Of a DNA stretch of 50,131 nucleotides, positions 25,277 to 33,730 are shown piece after piece. Position numbers and translations under genes: made by a program. The number at the start of each line of letters is the position of its first letter. The stretch's first letter is position 1. Below the pieces are notes generated by a model that had not been told where the DNA came from, ran no database searches, and saw only the letters and a program-made list of their open reading frames with translations. This DNA is from JAAFHN01 sp031421855 (GTDB taxonomy: Bacteria; Pseudomonadota; Gammaproteobacteria; Burkholderiales; Burkholderiaceae_C), in contig JANOPN010000022.1 in assembly GCA_031421855.1 (NCBI GenBank), forward strand, positions 1-50,131, written 5' to 3'.

Positions 25277-25507
25277 ATGATCGCGGAAGCCACCGTCACC
25301 AGCAAGGGGCAAATCACCCTGCCCGCAGCCTTGCGTGCAGCGCTCGATATTCACCCCGGCACCAAGATTTTGTTTGAGCTGGATGGTCGGCGCTTCACTG
25401 GGGTTCCGAAGCCGCCAATCTCAGCTTATCGCGGCATGTTGAAGCCGATCGCGCACCTGTTTGATTCAACCGAGATACCCAAAGAAGCAGACAGGGTTTT
25501 CGATTGA
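25277..25507 (+). CDS. AbrB/MazE-type antitoxin (VapB-like)
   Basis: A 76-residue protein with a SpoVT-AbrB swapped-hairpin DNA-binding domain at the start (VTSKGQITLPAALRAALDIHPGTKI). The C-terminal 35 residues (PISAYRGMLKPIAHLF ...) would wrap the toxin. AAGGA lies seven bases before the ATG. The PIN toxin gene follows after ten bases, so this is the antitoxin of a type II toxin-antitoxin pair, also acting as its repressor. Confidence 0.88.
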   Translation: MIAEATVTSKGQITLPAALRAALDIHPGTKILFELDGRRFTGVPKPPISAYRGMLKPIAHLFDSTEIPKEADRVFD

Positions 25508-25517
25508 GCGCGACAAC

Positions 25518-25904
25518 ATGAACGTTGTCGACTCCTCCGGGTGGATCGAATACTTGCTCGACACACCGCGTGCCGCCCTGTTTGCCGACGCCATTGAAGA
25601 CGAGGCTCACTTGCTCGTCCCTAGCATCAATGGCTACGAGGTTTACACCCATATCGCCAGAGTTGCATCTGGCGCGCAAGCCAGCGGTGCGATGGCCCTG
25701 CTTGCGAGAGGGCGCGCCGTGCATTGGACCGCCGAGCGCGCCGTCCAAACCGCTGACATCGCCGCACGCCACAAACTCGCGCTCGCTGACGCCATGGTTT
25801 ACGCCTGCGTGCTCGAGCACCAAGCAACTCTGTGGACGCAAGACGTCGACTATTTTGGGCTCTCGCGTGTCAACTATTTCCCCAAACCGGGCACAACCCC
25901 ATGA
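25518..25904 (+). CDS. PIN-domain toxin (VapC-like ribonuclease)
   Basis: A 128-residue PIN-domain protein, a metal-dependent RNase toxin. The acidic residues are D5 (VVDSSGWIEYL), E41, D91 (LALADAMVYA) and D109 or D111 (LWTQDVDYFG). The ATG is chosen at the canonical N-terminus. Its stop overlaps the start of the downstream Rieske oxygenase gene (ATGA), which links toxin translation to that of a metabolic enzyme, an odd pairing. Confidence 0.88.
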   Translation: MNVVDSSGWIEYLLDTPRAALFADAIEDEAHLLVPSINGYEVYTHIARVASGAQASGAMALLARGRAVHWTAERAVQTADIAARHKLALADAMVYACVLEHQATLWTQDVDYFGLSRVNYFPKPGTTP

Positions 25905-27268
25905 ACGCTGAGCTCAATCACCGCTTGACTCGCATCGGCGCTGGCACGCCGTGCGGCGAGTTGATGCGCCGCTATTGGCAGCCCGTGGCGCTGACCGCTG
26001 AGTTTGACCCCGCACTTGACCCACGCATGGCTGGGCGACCGATCAAACCGGTGCGGGTATTGGGGCAAAACTTGGTGCTGTTCAAAACAGGTGACCAAGC
26101 CTGGGGTTTGCTCGACCGTGACTGCCCGCATCGTGGGGCTGATTTGGCGTTCGCGCGTTTTGAGCCGGCAGGATTCAGCGAGCACGGCCCCGCGATGCGC
26201 CACCCGGCCGCCATCCGCTGCCCGTTTCACGGCTGGAAATTCGCCGCCGACGGCGCGTGCCTGGAGACTCCCGCCGAGCCGGCAGGTTCAACGCTGTGCA
26301 ACCGGGTTCGCCAACGAAGCTATCCCGCGATTGAGCGCGCGGGCATTGTCTATGCCTGGCTGGGCGCTGAGGGCATCACACCGCCCCACATGCCTGAACT
26401 TGACTGCTACCGGGCTCCGCACAGCCACTCGTTTGCGTTCAAGGGCGAGTGGCGTTGCAACTGGTTGCAAGCGTTTGAGGTCGGCATTGATCCGGCTCAC
26501 CCCAGTTTTTTGCACCGCTACTTTCACGACGAATCGGTCGATGGGCAAGAAGGCAAGCAGTTTCGCGGCGCGAGCGCGGGCGACGTGGGCGGCGAAAAAT
26601 GGCCGATGACCCGCGTATTGCGCGAGTGCTACCAACCAGACATCAAAGCCGAGCCGACACCCCACGGGTTTGAGATCACGACGCTGCGCAAAATCTCCGA
26701 CGCGCTGACCCATGTTCGCGTGACGCAAGCGCTGTTCCCGCACACCTTCGTCATCCCACTATCGCAAACCGTCACCATCACCCAGTGCCACGTGCCCATC
26801 GACGACACGTGTACGCATTGGTACACCCTCTTCACCAGCTATGCGGGACCTCTTGACCCAGCACAGATGCGTGCGCAGCGAATGCAAACCATCACCCTGC
26901 CCGACTACCAACCCAATGTCGGCGCGCACAACAGCTGGGGGTTCGATAGCGGCAAACACGGTGAGACTTATTTGGGCATGGGTGACGACATCAATGTCCA
27001 CGACCAATGGGCGGTTGAAAGCCCCGGTCCAATCGCTGACCGCACCCGCGAACACCTGGGCACCAGCGACAAGGTCATCATGGCGTACCGGCGACTCTTG
27101 CAAAAAAGCATCGATGCGGTCGAAGCAGGCGCGACACCCGCCAATTTCGGCAACACCAACCCTGAGCTGCGCAAACGCACCCACGACGGCATTGAGCCCA
27201 GCGCCGACTGGCAAACCAGCTGGGTGGCCAGCGAAGCCGCCAAACACGCTGGCGCAGCTTGGACTTGA
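25901..27268 (+). CDS. Rieske non-haem iron oxygenase, phthalate-dioxygenase type
   Basis: A 455-residue oxygenase alpha subunit that would hydroxylate or demethylate an aromatic or related substrate. The Rieske cluster ligands are C75/H77 (CPHRGADL) and C107/H110 (CPFHGWKF), 29 residues apart where 15-17 is more usual, so an insertion (about FARFEPAGFSEHGPAMRHPAA) lies between them. The mononuclear iron site is IDPAHPSFLHR with H200, H205 and the bridging D197. The ATG overlaps the PIN toxin stop. A glutamine-synthetase-like gene follows after 66 bases. No reductase is adjacent. Confidence 0.9.
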   Translation: MNAELNHRLTRIGAGTPCGELMRRYWQPVALTAEFDPALDPRMAGRPIKPVRVLGQNLVLFKTGDQAWGLLDRDCPHRGADLAFARFEPAGFSEHGPAMRHPAAIRCPFHGWKFAADGACLETPAEPAGSTLCNRVRQRSYPAIERAGIVYAWLGAEGITPPHMPELDCYRAPHSHSFAFKGEWRCNWLQAFEVGIDPAHPSFLHRYFHDESVDGQEGKQFRGASAGDVGGEKWPMTRVLRECYQPDIKAEPTPHGFEITTLRKISDALTHVRVTQALFPHTFVIPLSQTVTITQCHVPIDDTCTHWYTLFTSYAGPLDPAQMRAQRMQTITLPDYQPNVGAHNSWGFDSGKHGETYLGMGDDINVHDQWAVESPGPIADRTREHLGTSDKVIMAYRRLLQKSIDAVEAGATPANFGNTNPELRKRTHDGIEPSADWQTSWVASEAAKHAGAAWT

Positions 27269-27293
27269 GGCGCGTGCAGTCAGTCACATTTTG

Positions 27294-27329
27294 ATAGCAA
27301 CAAACCCAATAAATCCGGTGACCAAGGGC
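27294..27329 (+). repeat. 37-bp dispersed repeat, copy 6
   Basis: Plus-strand copy filling most of the 66-bp gap between the Rieske oxygenase gene and the glutamine-synthetase-like gene; it ends six bases before the TTG start of the latter. Confidence 0.88.
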
Positions 27330-27334
27330 TTATT

Positions 27335-28687
27335 TTGCATACAATTGTCGCTCAAACCCTTCTATTTCTGCGTGAAAACGCCGCAACTCAGTTGCGCATG
27401 GCTTGGTGCGACTTGCATGGCGAGTTCCATTGCAAAACCATGCTGCCCAGCGCCTTTGAAGCCAGCTTGACCGACGGCGTGCGCATGGCCGCGACCCTGC
27501 TGCTCAAAGACCGCGCAGGCCGAACCGCGCTGCCCGTGTTTGACGCAGCGGCCATGGCGAAGTGGGGGGCACTCGCGTCATTCACTGGCGCCAGCGACAT
27601 CCACCTGATGCCCGACCTGAGTCGCTTGCGCATGCTGCCGTGGGCCGCTGGCGTGGCTTGGGTGCCGTGCATCGCAATCAGCGAACAAGCCCCCGATCCG
27701 CGCACCAGCCTCGTGCGAGCCACGAATGCGCTTGCCAAACGGGGCTGGCAACTCAACATTGGGTTGGAGATTGAGTTCCATGTTTACCGCAAGCCGGGCG
27801 TGGCAAATGCTGCTGTCGAGCCGCTTCACCCCGGGTTTCAGCTTCTGAGCGAACGCAGTGCCGACAGCTGCCATGTCGTTTTCGACGTGATCCAAAGCAC
27901 CTGTGCATCGCTCAACCTGCCCCTGACCTCGCTTGAAATCGAGATGGGCCCCAGCCAGTTTGAGGCCGTCTTTGCCGTGCAAGACGCCCTCAAAGCCGCC
28001 GATTGCCTTGCACTTTTTCGCAGCAGCACTCAACTAGCGTTGGCGCGAGCGGGCTACATCGCCAGCTTTGGATGCCGCCCACCGTTTGAGCACGTCTCAA
28101 GCAGCGGTTGGCACCTGCACCAATCGCTCAGCAGCCTCGACGCTGGCAAAGCGCTCTTTTCACCGACCGACAAAGACTCGGATTCACCCCTTTCGTCAAT
28201 TGGGTTAGCCTACCTGGCAGGCTTACTCGACCACACCCCAGCACTCACAGCCGTCGCGGTGCCCAGCATCGGCGGCTACGCTCGATTCGCACCCAACCGA
28301 CTTGCGCCCAGCGAGCTGAGCTGGGGTGTCGACAGCCGAAGCAGCTTGCTGCGAGTCGTGGGCCACGGCGCATCAGCCCGCATCGAAAACCGCCTGGGCA
28401 CGCCTGACGCCAACCCCTACCTCACCATTGCAACCCAACTCCAAGCAGGCCTAGACGGCATCGACCGCCAACTGCCCACGCCAAGCCCAAATACCGGATT
28501 GGGTCGGCTGCCCAGCACCTTGGTTGACGCGCTGAACGCTTTGGCCAGCGACCTCACGATCACCGATGCACTCGGGCCGCAAATGCACTCGGTCTTCAAC
28601 GCCGTCAAAACCCAAGAAGCCAAAGATTTCACCGCATCAACCGACCGCTCGACCTGGCTGGCAACCGAGTTTTTTGGCCCTGTTTGA
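27335..28687 (+). CDS. Glutamine-synthetase-like enzyme
   Basis: A 450-residue member of the glutamine synthetase superfamily, most like the GlnA-type ligases that attach glutamate to amines (PuuA, gamma-glutamylanilide synthetase). Motifs are GLEIEFHVY, LEIEMGPSQFEAVF, GWHLHQSL, RFAPNRLAPSELSWGVDSR and ARIENRLGTPDANPYL. No ATG precedes the conserved beta-grasp region (QTLLFLRENAA ... WCDLHGEFHCKTML), so a TTG at 27335, just after a 37-bp repeat copy, is the likeliest start; ATG at 27398 would cut into that domain. Lying next to an oxygenase, it may activate or detoxify an amine substrate. Confidence 0.83.
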   Translation: MHTIVAQTLLFLRENAATQLRMAWCDLHGEFHCKTMLPSAFEASLTDGVRMAATLLLKDRAGRTALPVFDAAAMAKWGALASFTGASDIHLMPDLSRLRMLPWAAGVAWVPCIAISEQAPDPRTSLVRATNALAKRGWQLNIGLEIEFHVYRKPGVANAAVEPLHPGFQLLSERSADSCHVVFDVIQSTCASLNLPLTSLEIEMGPSQFEAVFAVQDALKAADCLALFRSSTQLALARAGYIASFGCRPPFEHVSSSGWHLHQSLSSLDAGKALFSPTDKDSDSPLSSIGLAYLAGLLDHTPALTAVAVPSIGGYARFAPNRLAPSELSWGVDSRSSLLRVVGHGASARIENRLGTPDANPYLTIATQLQAGLDGIDRQLPTPSPNTGLGRLPSTLVDALNALASDLTITDALGPQMHSVFNAVKTQEAKDFTASTDRSTWLATEFFGPV

Positions 28688-28710
28688 AGTCATTCACTGC
28701 CTTTCGGACA

Positions 28711-28818
28711 TGCGCAAAGTTGCCGCATTAAGGCGCAGCGACTAACACCGTGCGAACAGCGCGCCTTGGAGCAGCAAAGCCGCTTGCGCGGCGCTGGGTT
28801 TTGCGGCAAGCTTGCGTG
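28711..28818. mobile_element. Diverged MITE-like element
   Basis: The ends GCGCAAAGTTGCCGCA and TGCGGCAAGCTTGCG are inverted repeats. The interior (for instance GGCGCAGCGACTAACAC and GGAGCAGCAAAGCCGC) follows the order of the two elements at 12212 and 19729 with many changes. It occupies most of the gap before the kinase gene. Confidence 0.45.
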
Positions 28819-28849
28819 AGCAACGATCCAGCCTCACCGGAGCCGCCGA

Positions 28850-31800
28850 TTGGAAACCACCCACAACACCGACTGCGGCGAAATCCAAAATTGGTTTGAC
28901 GCGCTGTGCGACCTAGATGCACCGGAGCAGATGCGGCGCTTGGACGAAGCTGGTTTGCCTGACAACCTGCGCCAAGCCATTGTGGAGCTGCTGTCGCGCG
29001 ACAAAGAGGCTGCGTCCCAGGCCAGCGAGTTGAGCGACCTGTCTGAACACACGCGCCAAGGGGCTCAAGCTTTGGTGCCGCCGCTCGATGCGGCGCAGCC
29101 GCCAACGCCAGACACACGTCCAGAGTTGGCTGAGGGCGAGCGGGTTGGACCTTGGGTGGTGTTAGACCTGCTTGGCCGAGGCGGCATGGGCGCGGTCTAC
29201 AGGGCGCAGCGAGCTGACGGACAATTTGCACAAGAAGTTGCCATCAAAGTGCTCAAAGGCCCCAGCGATGAATCTGCCCAACGCGCCTTGGCCCGCGAGC
29301 GTCGCGCCCTGGCTTCTGTTTCGCATCCAAACTTTGCGCGAATTTTGGACGCCGGACTCACCAGCTCGGGCAAGCCCTATCTGGCACTCGATCTGGTGGA
29401 GGGTATTCAAATCCATCGGTTTTGCAAGCGAGAGCAGCTGCACTGGCGCGCCGTGGTGGGCATGTTCCGGCAAATCTGCGCCGCGCTGGCGGATGCGCAC
29501 GAAAGCTTGGTGCTCCACTGCGACCTAAAACCCGGCAACATTTTGGTGACAAGCCAAGGCGTGCCGATGATTTTGGATTTCGGCATCGCGAAAACCCTTT
29601 CAGCGGCCACGCTCGCCACCCCAGAGCAAACACACTCGCTCACCCCGCGCTTCGCCAGCCCGGAACAAGCCGCTGGTCTGGCCATCACCACAGCCAGTGA
29701 TGTGTATGCGCTGGGCAAGGTGCTAAAACTGTGTCTATCGCGGATTCACCTCAACCGCTGGGCCCGCGCGGAGCTTGATGCGGTGGTGGAGCGCAGCACC
29801 CAAGTCGACCCAAAGCAACGCTACAGCACCATGGGCGCGCTCGACGCGGAGCTTGCCCGCTTGCTGGCCGATGCGCCAGTTCAAGCCCTGCCACGCACTT
29901 GGCGGTATCGCGCCCGCAAGCTGCTCCAGCGGCGAACTGCGGCTGTGTTGGTCGGCGCGGTTGCAGCTTGCGCCGTATTTGGATTCATGGCCGAGTCTCA
30001 TCTCCAGCGCACGCGCGCATTGGCAGCAGAGGCCACGGCGCAGGCGCAGCTTTTGCGCGCCACGCAAGCCCAGCAAACCGCGCAAAGCGAGCGCGACCGC
30101 GCGGCAAAAGCAAGTGCTCGCGCCGAAGACAGCGCACTGAGAGCGCAGGGCGAAGAAGCACGTGCGAATGAGGCCTTGCAGCTGGCGGCACTGGAGCGCG
30201 ACCGCGCTGTGCGCGCCAGTGTGGCCGCGCAACTGGCGGCTGTCGCCGCTCAATCGGCCGAAGCCAAAAGCGCAAAAGATGCCGATATCGCCCGCGCCGC
30301 GCAGGGTGTTGCGCAAATCGAGCGTGCGCAGGCTGGGGCGGTGCGAGATTTTTTGGTCAAGATTTTTGAGCCAGTGAATGAACAACCCACGGGGCCCAGA
30401 CAAGTCACCGCCTACTCACTGCTTGAGACCGCGCGCTTGGAGCTTGCAAAGCAACAAATCACCGATCCGCGCACGAGATCGGACCTGCTGCAGGCACTGG
30501 TTGATATTTACGAGCGGCTTGCCGATGTTGAAGTGGTGCGCAAACTTTATGAAGAAGTGGCGCAAATAGAGAGCGACCCCACACACGGACGCCCGGCAGT
30601 GCGAGCCATTGCGCTGTCAAGGGTTGCCCTTGCGCACGCCAACAACAACAACGGACGAGCCGCTGAGCCGCCCGCGCGCGAGTCTTTGGCCATTCGGCTT
30701 GGCCTCTTTGGCGCGAGCCACCTCGATGTTGCCGATGCACACAACAGCCTGAGCAATGCACTCATCCGACAAGGCCGGTTTGCCGAGGCTTTGGAGCAAG
30801 GGCACGCGGCGCTGAAGATTCGTCAACAACTTTTACCCGCCACGAGCGACATGATCGGCTCCAACCTGGCCAATTTAGCCAACGTGTATCTGGGCATGAA
30901 CAAACACGATGAGGCGCTGCGCCTTTGGGACGAGGCCATCACCATCCACACAGCCGCGCACAGCGCTGATCACCCCTACACCCTCAATTCGCTGGAGGGA
31001 AAAGGCATCACCCTTCGGGGGCTGCGCAGGTTTGCCGAAGCCGAAGCGGTGCTGCGTGCGCTATACGACACACAAGTACGGGTAAACGGTGCAGACGCCG
31101 AGCGCGCCGCTAGCGCCGCGATTCGCTTGGCCGAGGTGTATGTCGACCAGGGCCGTTTAGCGCCCGCGCAAGAATATGCACACATCAGCATGCGCATTTT
31201 GAGCAAGCCGCCGCCGTCTGAGCGCTCCATGCGATTTGCGATGGCAGCCAACTACTTGGCCAGCGTGATGGAGTGGCGCGGCAACCCGCACGGTGCCGTG
31301 GCGCATGCCCGCGAGGGCCTCGCCGTGCGCGAGCGAACCTTGAAGCCCGACGACCAAGGCCTCATCAACCCACGTCTGAATTTGGCTCGCGTGCTGGGCA
31401 AAGCAGGCCTTGCGGATGAGGGCTTGGTCTTGGTGCAGCGCGTGATCGACGCACTGCTGGTACAAAACAAACCAGAATCTCCCCAGTTGGCAACGGCCTG
31501 GCTCACGCAGGCCGATTTGTTTGCCCAGGCTGGTCGGGCAAAAGAAGCACGTCTAGCCCTGGACAAGTCACGCCCACCACCGGCCACCGAGCGGCTGCGG
31601 CTTTTGGTGCGCCTGCGTGTAGAGGCCGCAGTCCTGCAGGTCGAGGGCAAATCGAATGAAGCGCGTGCCAAGCAACAAGAACGCCACGCGCTTGCAGTGG
31701 CCCACCACGGCCCAGCGCACCCAGCAACCATTGGCGCAGAGCTTGATGTGGCCCGCGCCCACACCTTTGCGGGCGACCCAGCTGCAGCCGCAGTACTCGC

Positions 31801-31897
31801 ACAAAATTTGCTGCGCCACATGCCGCCGCAGGCTGACAGTTTCGACCCACACGGACAGTTTGTGTCCGATTGGCGGGCCGTATTGACAAAGCGCTAG
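28850..31897 (+). CDS. Membrane-bound Ser/Thr protein kinase with C-terminal TPR repeats
   Basis: A 1015-residue Hanks-type kinase. An N-terminal helical region (1-95) is followed by the kinase domain: glycine loop GRGGMGAVYRA (109-119), catalytic K133, HCDLKPGNIL with D225 and DFGIAK with D243. A single membrane helix lies near residues 364-380 (AAVLVGAVAACAVFGF), then an Ala/Arg/Glu-rich coiled coil (about 385-480), then about 450 residues of TPR repeats (for example LSNALIRQGRFAEALEQGHA). It starts at TTG with GGAG eight bases upstream. The layout resembles kinases of planctomycetes and myxobacteria. Kinase inside, TPR sensor outside is inferred. Confidence 0.9.
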   Translation: METTHNTDCGEIQNWFDALCDLDAPEQMRRLDEAGLPDNLRQAIVELLSRDKEAASQASELSDLSEHTRQGAQALVPPLDAAQPPTPDTRPELAEGERVGPWVVLDLLGRGGMGAVYRAQRADGQFAQEVAIKVLKGPSDESAQRALARERRALASVSHPNFARILDAGLTSSGKPYLALDLVEGIQIHRFCKREQLHWRAVVGMFRQICAALADAHESLVLHCDLKPGNILVTSQGVPMILDFGIAKTLSAATLATPEQTHSLTPRFASPEQAAGLAITTASDVYALGKVLKLCLSRIHLNRWARAELDAVVERSTQVDPKQRYSTMGALDAELARLLADAPVQALPRTWRYRARKLLQRRTAAVLVGAVAACAVFGFMAESHLQRTRALAAEATAQAQLLRATQAQQTAQSERDRAAKASARAEDSALRAQGEEARANEALQLAALERDRAVRASVAAQLAAVAAQSAEAKSAKDADIARAAQGVAQIERAQAGAVRDFLVKIFEPVNEQPTGPRQVTAYSLLETARLELAKQQITDPRTRSDLLQALVDIYERLADVEVVRKLYEEVAQIESDPTHGRPAVRAIALSRVALAHANNNNGRAAEPPARESLAIRLGLFGASHLDVADAHNSLSNALIRQGRFAEALEQGHAALKIRQQLLPATSDMIGSNLANLANVYLGMNKHDEALRLWDEAITIHTAAHSADHPYTLNSLEGKGITLRGLRRFAEAEAVLRALYDTQVRVNGADAERAASAAIRLAEVYVDQGRLAPAQEYAHISMRILSKPPPSERSMRFAMAANYLASVMEWRGNPHGAVAHAREGLAVRERTLKPDDQGLINPRLNLARVLGKAGLADEGLVLVQRVIDALLVQNKPESPQLATAWLTQADLFAQAGRAKEARLALDKSRPPPATERLRLLVRLRVEAAVLQVEGKSNEARAKQQERHALAVAHHGPAHPATIGAELDVARAHTFAGDPAAAAVLAQNLLRHMPPQADSFDPHGQFVSDWRAVLTKR

Positions 31898-31957
31898 TCC
31901 GCATATTTCGCCATTATTGTTATTTTTCACGACGCTTTTTTTTAGAACGACAAACCC

Positions 31958-32929
31958 ATGAACATCCAACGCAGACAGCTCATTCAAGCTGGCGCCGTCG
32001 CGACCCTGCCGATATCGCTCGCAGTGCGCGCTCAGGCTTGGCCATCCAAGCCGATTCGGCTGGTCGTGCCGTTCCCACCCGGTGGCTTGATCGACAACAT
32101 GGCGCGTTTGATTGGCCCAGCCTTGTCCAAAGAGCTCGGGCAAGCAATCGTGATCGACAACAAACCAGGAGCCGGTGGCAATTTGGGCGCTGCCGAGGCG
32201 GCACGCGCAACGGCTGATGGCTACACCTTGCTGATGGCTTCACCGCCGCTGACCATCAGCCCCGCGATTTACAGCAACTTACCCTACAAACCCGAGCAAA
32301 TCAAACCCATCGCCATCATCGGTAGCGTGCCCAACGTGTTGATCGTCAACCCCAAAAGCGGCATCAATTCGGTGGCAAATCTAGTCGCTCGCGCCAAGCA
32401 GCGCCCGGGACAAATGAACTACGCGTCAAACGGCAACGGGACCTCGCTGCATTTGAGCGCGGAATTGCTAAAAACCACGTCCGGCACATTCATCACCCAC
32501 ATCCCGTACCGTGGCGCAGCGCAAGCTGTCACCGGTTTGCTGTCGGGTGAGGTCGACATGATGTTCGAGAACTTGGCGTCGGTGCTGGGGCAAATTCAAA
32601 GCGGTGCCGTCAAGGCGCTGGCCGTGACCACCCGCAAACGCAGCTCAACACTGCCTGACGTGCCGTCGATGATCGAGGCAGGACTGGCGAATTTTGATGT
32701 CAGCGCCTGGTTCGGCCTTGCCGCGCCCGCAGGCTTAGATGCCGCAGTGGCGACCAAACTTGAGTCAGCGATGGAGCGCATCAGCAAAGACCCGGCCATC
32801 CGAAACGTGATGCAGTCGCGCGGCGCAGACGTGAGCTTCACCAACGCCATGCTCTCAAATGCATTCATGGCAGCCGATGCAGCAAAGTGGAAGCGAGTGG
32901 CCAACTACGCGAAGGTTTCACTGGGCTGA
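31958..32929 (+). CDS. Bug-family periplasmic solute receptor
   Basis: A 323-residue tripartite-tricarboxylate receptor. The exported leader (MNIQRRQLIQAGAVATLP) has a twin-arginine-like start. Family landmarks are WPSKPIRLVVPFPPGGLIDNMAR, LGQAIVIDNKPGAGGNLGAAEAAR, ADGYTLLMASP and LPYKPEQIKPIAIIG. It stands alone between the kinase and AHSA1-like genes with no membrane subunits nearby. The ligand is probably a carboxylate. Confidence 0.93.
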   Translation: MNIQRRQLIQAGAVATLPISLAVRAQAWPSKPIRLVVPFPPGGLIDNMARLIGPALSKELGQAIVIDNKPGAGGNLGAAEAARATADGYTLLMASPPLTISPAIYSNLPYKPEQIKPIAIIGSVPNVLIVNPKSGINSVANLVARAKQRPGQMNYASNGNGTSLHLSAELLKTTSGTFITHIPYRGAAQAVTGLLSGEVDMMFENLASVLGQIQSGAVKALAVTTRKRSSTLPDVPSMIEAGLANFDVSAWFGLAAPAGLDAAVATKLESAMERISKDPAIRNVMQSRGADVSFTNAMLSNAFMAADAAKWKRVANYAKVSLG

Positions 32930-32955
32930 TTAGCTCAGGTTGTTCATTAAAAATA

Positions 32956-32992
32956 ATAGCAACAAACCCAATGAATCCGGTGACCAAGTGCC
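32956..32992 (+). repeat. 37-bp dispersed repeat, copy 7
   Basis: A full-length copy very close to the consensus, located 26 bases after the Bug receptor gene. Confidence 0.92.
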
Positions 32993-33106
32993 TATTTCTT
33001 TCGAATTTTTGCAAACCGGGCCAACATCAGCCGCGCTTTCAAATCCGAATTCGCTTCAGATCAGCATGATTGAGGTGTTTCAACGCCCTGCTCCCAGCGA
33101 AAACCC

Positions 33107-33553
33107 ATGACCGAGCCAGTAAAAGCCCGCAGCCACGTCAGCAGCCACTTGATTGCGGCACCTTGCGCCGATGTGTTCGCGGCCATCAGCGACCCGGATC
33201 GACTCGCGCGTTGGTGGGGGCCAGACGGATTTACCAACACCGTGCACGAGTTCGGTTTCTTTGCCGGCGGACACTGGCGCATCACCATGCACGGGCCTGA
33301 TGGTCAGGATTACCCCAACCACTACCGGGTGCTGCGCGTGGCACAAGATCGGTTGATCGAAGTTGATCACGCATGGGCCGACCACCACTTCGTCCTCACC
33401 ATCCAGCTGCAAGCGCAACAGCAGCACACGATGCTGTTGTGGTGTCAGACGTTTGACTCCGCCGCTCAATACCAGCCTTTAGCCAATTTTTTGACCACGG
33501 CCAATGCTCAGTTACTGGCACGGCTGTCAACAGAAGTTGCGAGCGGGGCTTAA
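33107..33553 (+). CDS. SRPBCC-fold protein (AHSA1/START-like)
   Basis: A 148-residue single-domain protein of the AHSA1 branch of the SRPBCC superfamily. Typical features are an ISDPDRLARWWGPDGF region, FFAGGHWRITMHGPDG and YRVLRVAQDRLIEVDHAW. The fold has a deep hydrophobic cavity for lipids or other ligands; members have varied or unknown roles. It is bordered by two 37-bp repeat copies and appears to be an isolated gene. Confidence 0.88.
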   Translation: MTEPVKARSHVSSHLIAAPCADVFAAISDPDRLARWWGPDGFTNTVHEFGFFAGGHWRITMHGPDGQDYPNHYRVLRVAQDRLIEVDHAWADHHFVLTIQLQAQQQHTMLLWCQTFDSAAQYQPLANFLTTANAQLLARLSTEVASGA

Positions 33554-33664
33554 CCGCAGCGGGCTCAAGCTTCGTAGCAACGTGCAAGTAGGGTCAGGTA
33601 CCGTCTTGAAAGCCGACGAGCATCGGGTCGGATCCTTAACTTTCGCAGTTTCATATCACTATTG

Positions 33665-33701
33665 ATAGCAACGAACCCAATGAATCCGGTGACCAAGTGC
33701 C
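33665..33701 (+). repeat. 37-bp dispersed repeat, copy 8
   Basis: Full-length copy with one change near its start (ATAGCAACGAACCCAATGAA), located between the convergent AHSA1-like and di-heme cytochrome genes. Confidence 0.92.
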
Positions 33702-33730
33702 AATAAACCATCAGAAATTGGTCTTTGTAC

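Noticed and set aside
31935..31960. ACGACAAACCCATGAA before the second Bug receptor gene looked like a partial 37-bp repeat
   Set aside because: Only about ten bases agree and the rest is unrelated; probably chance.
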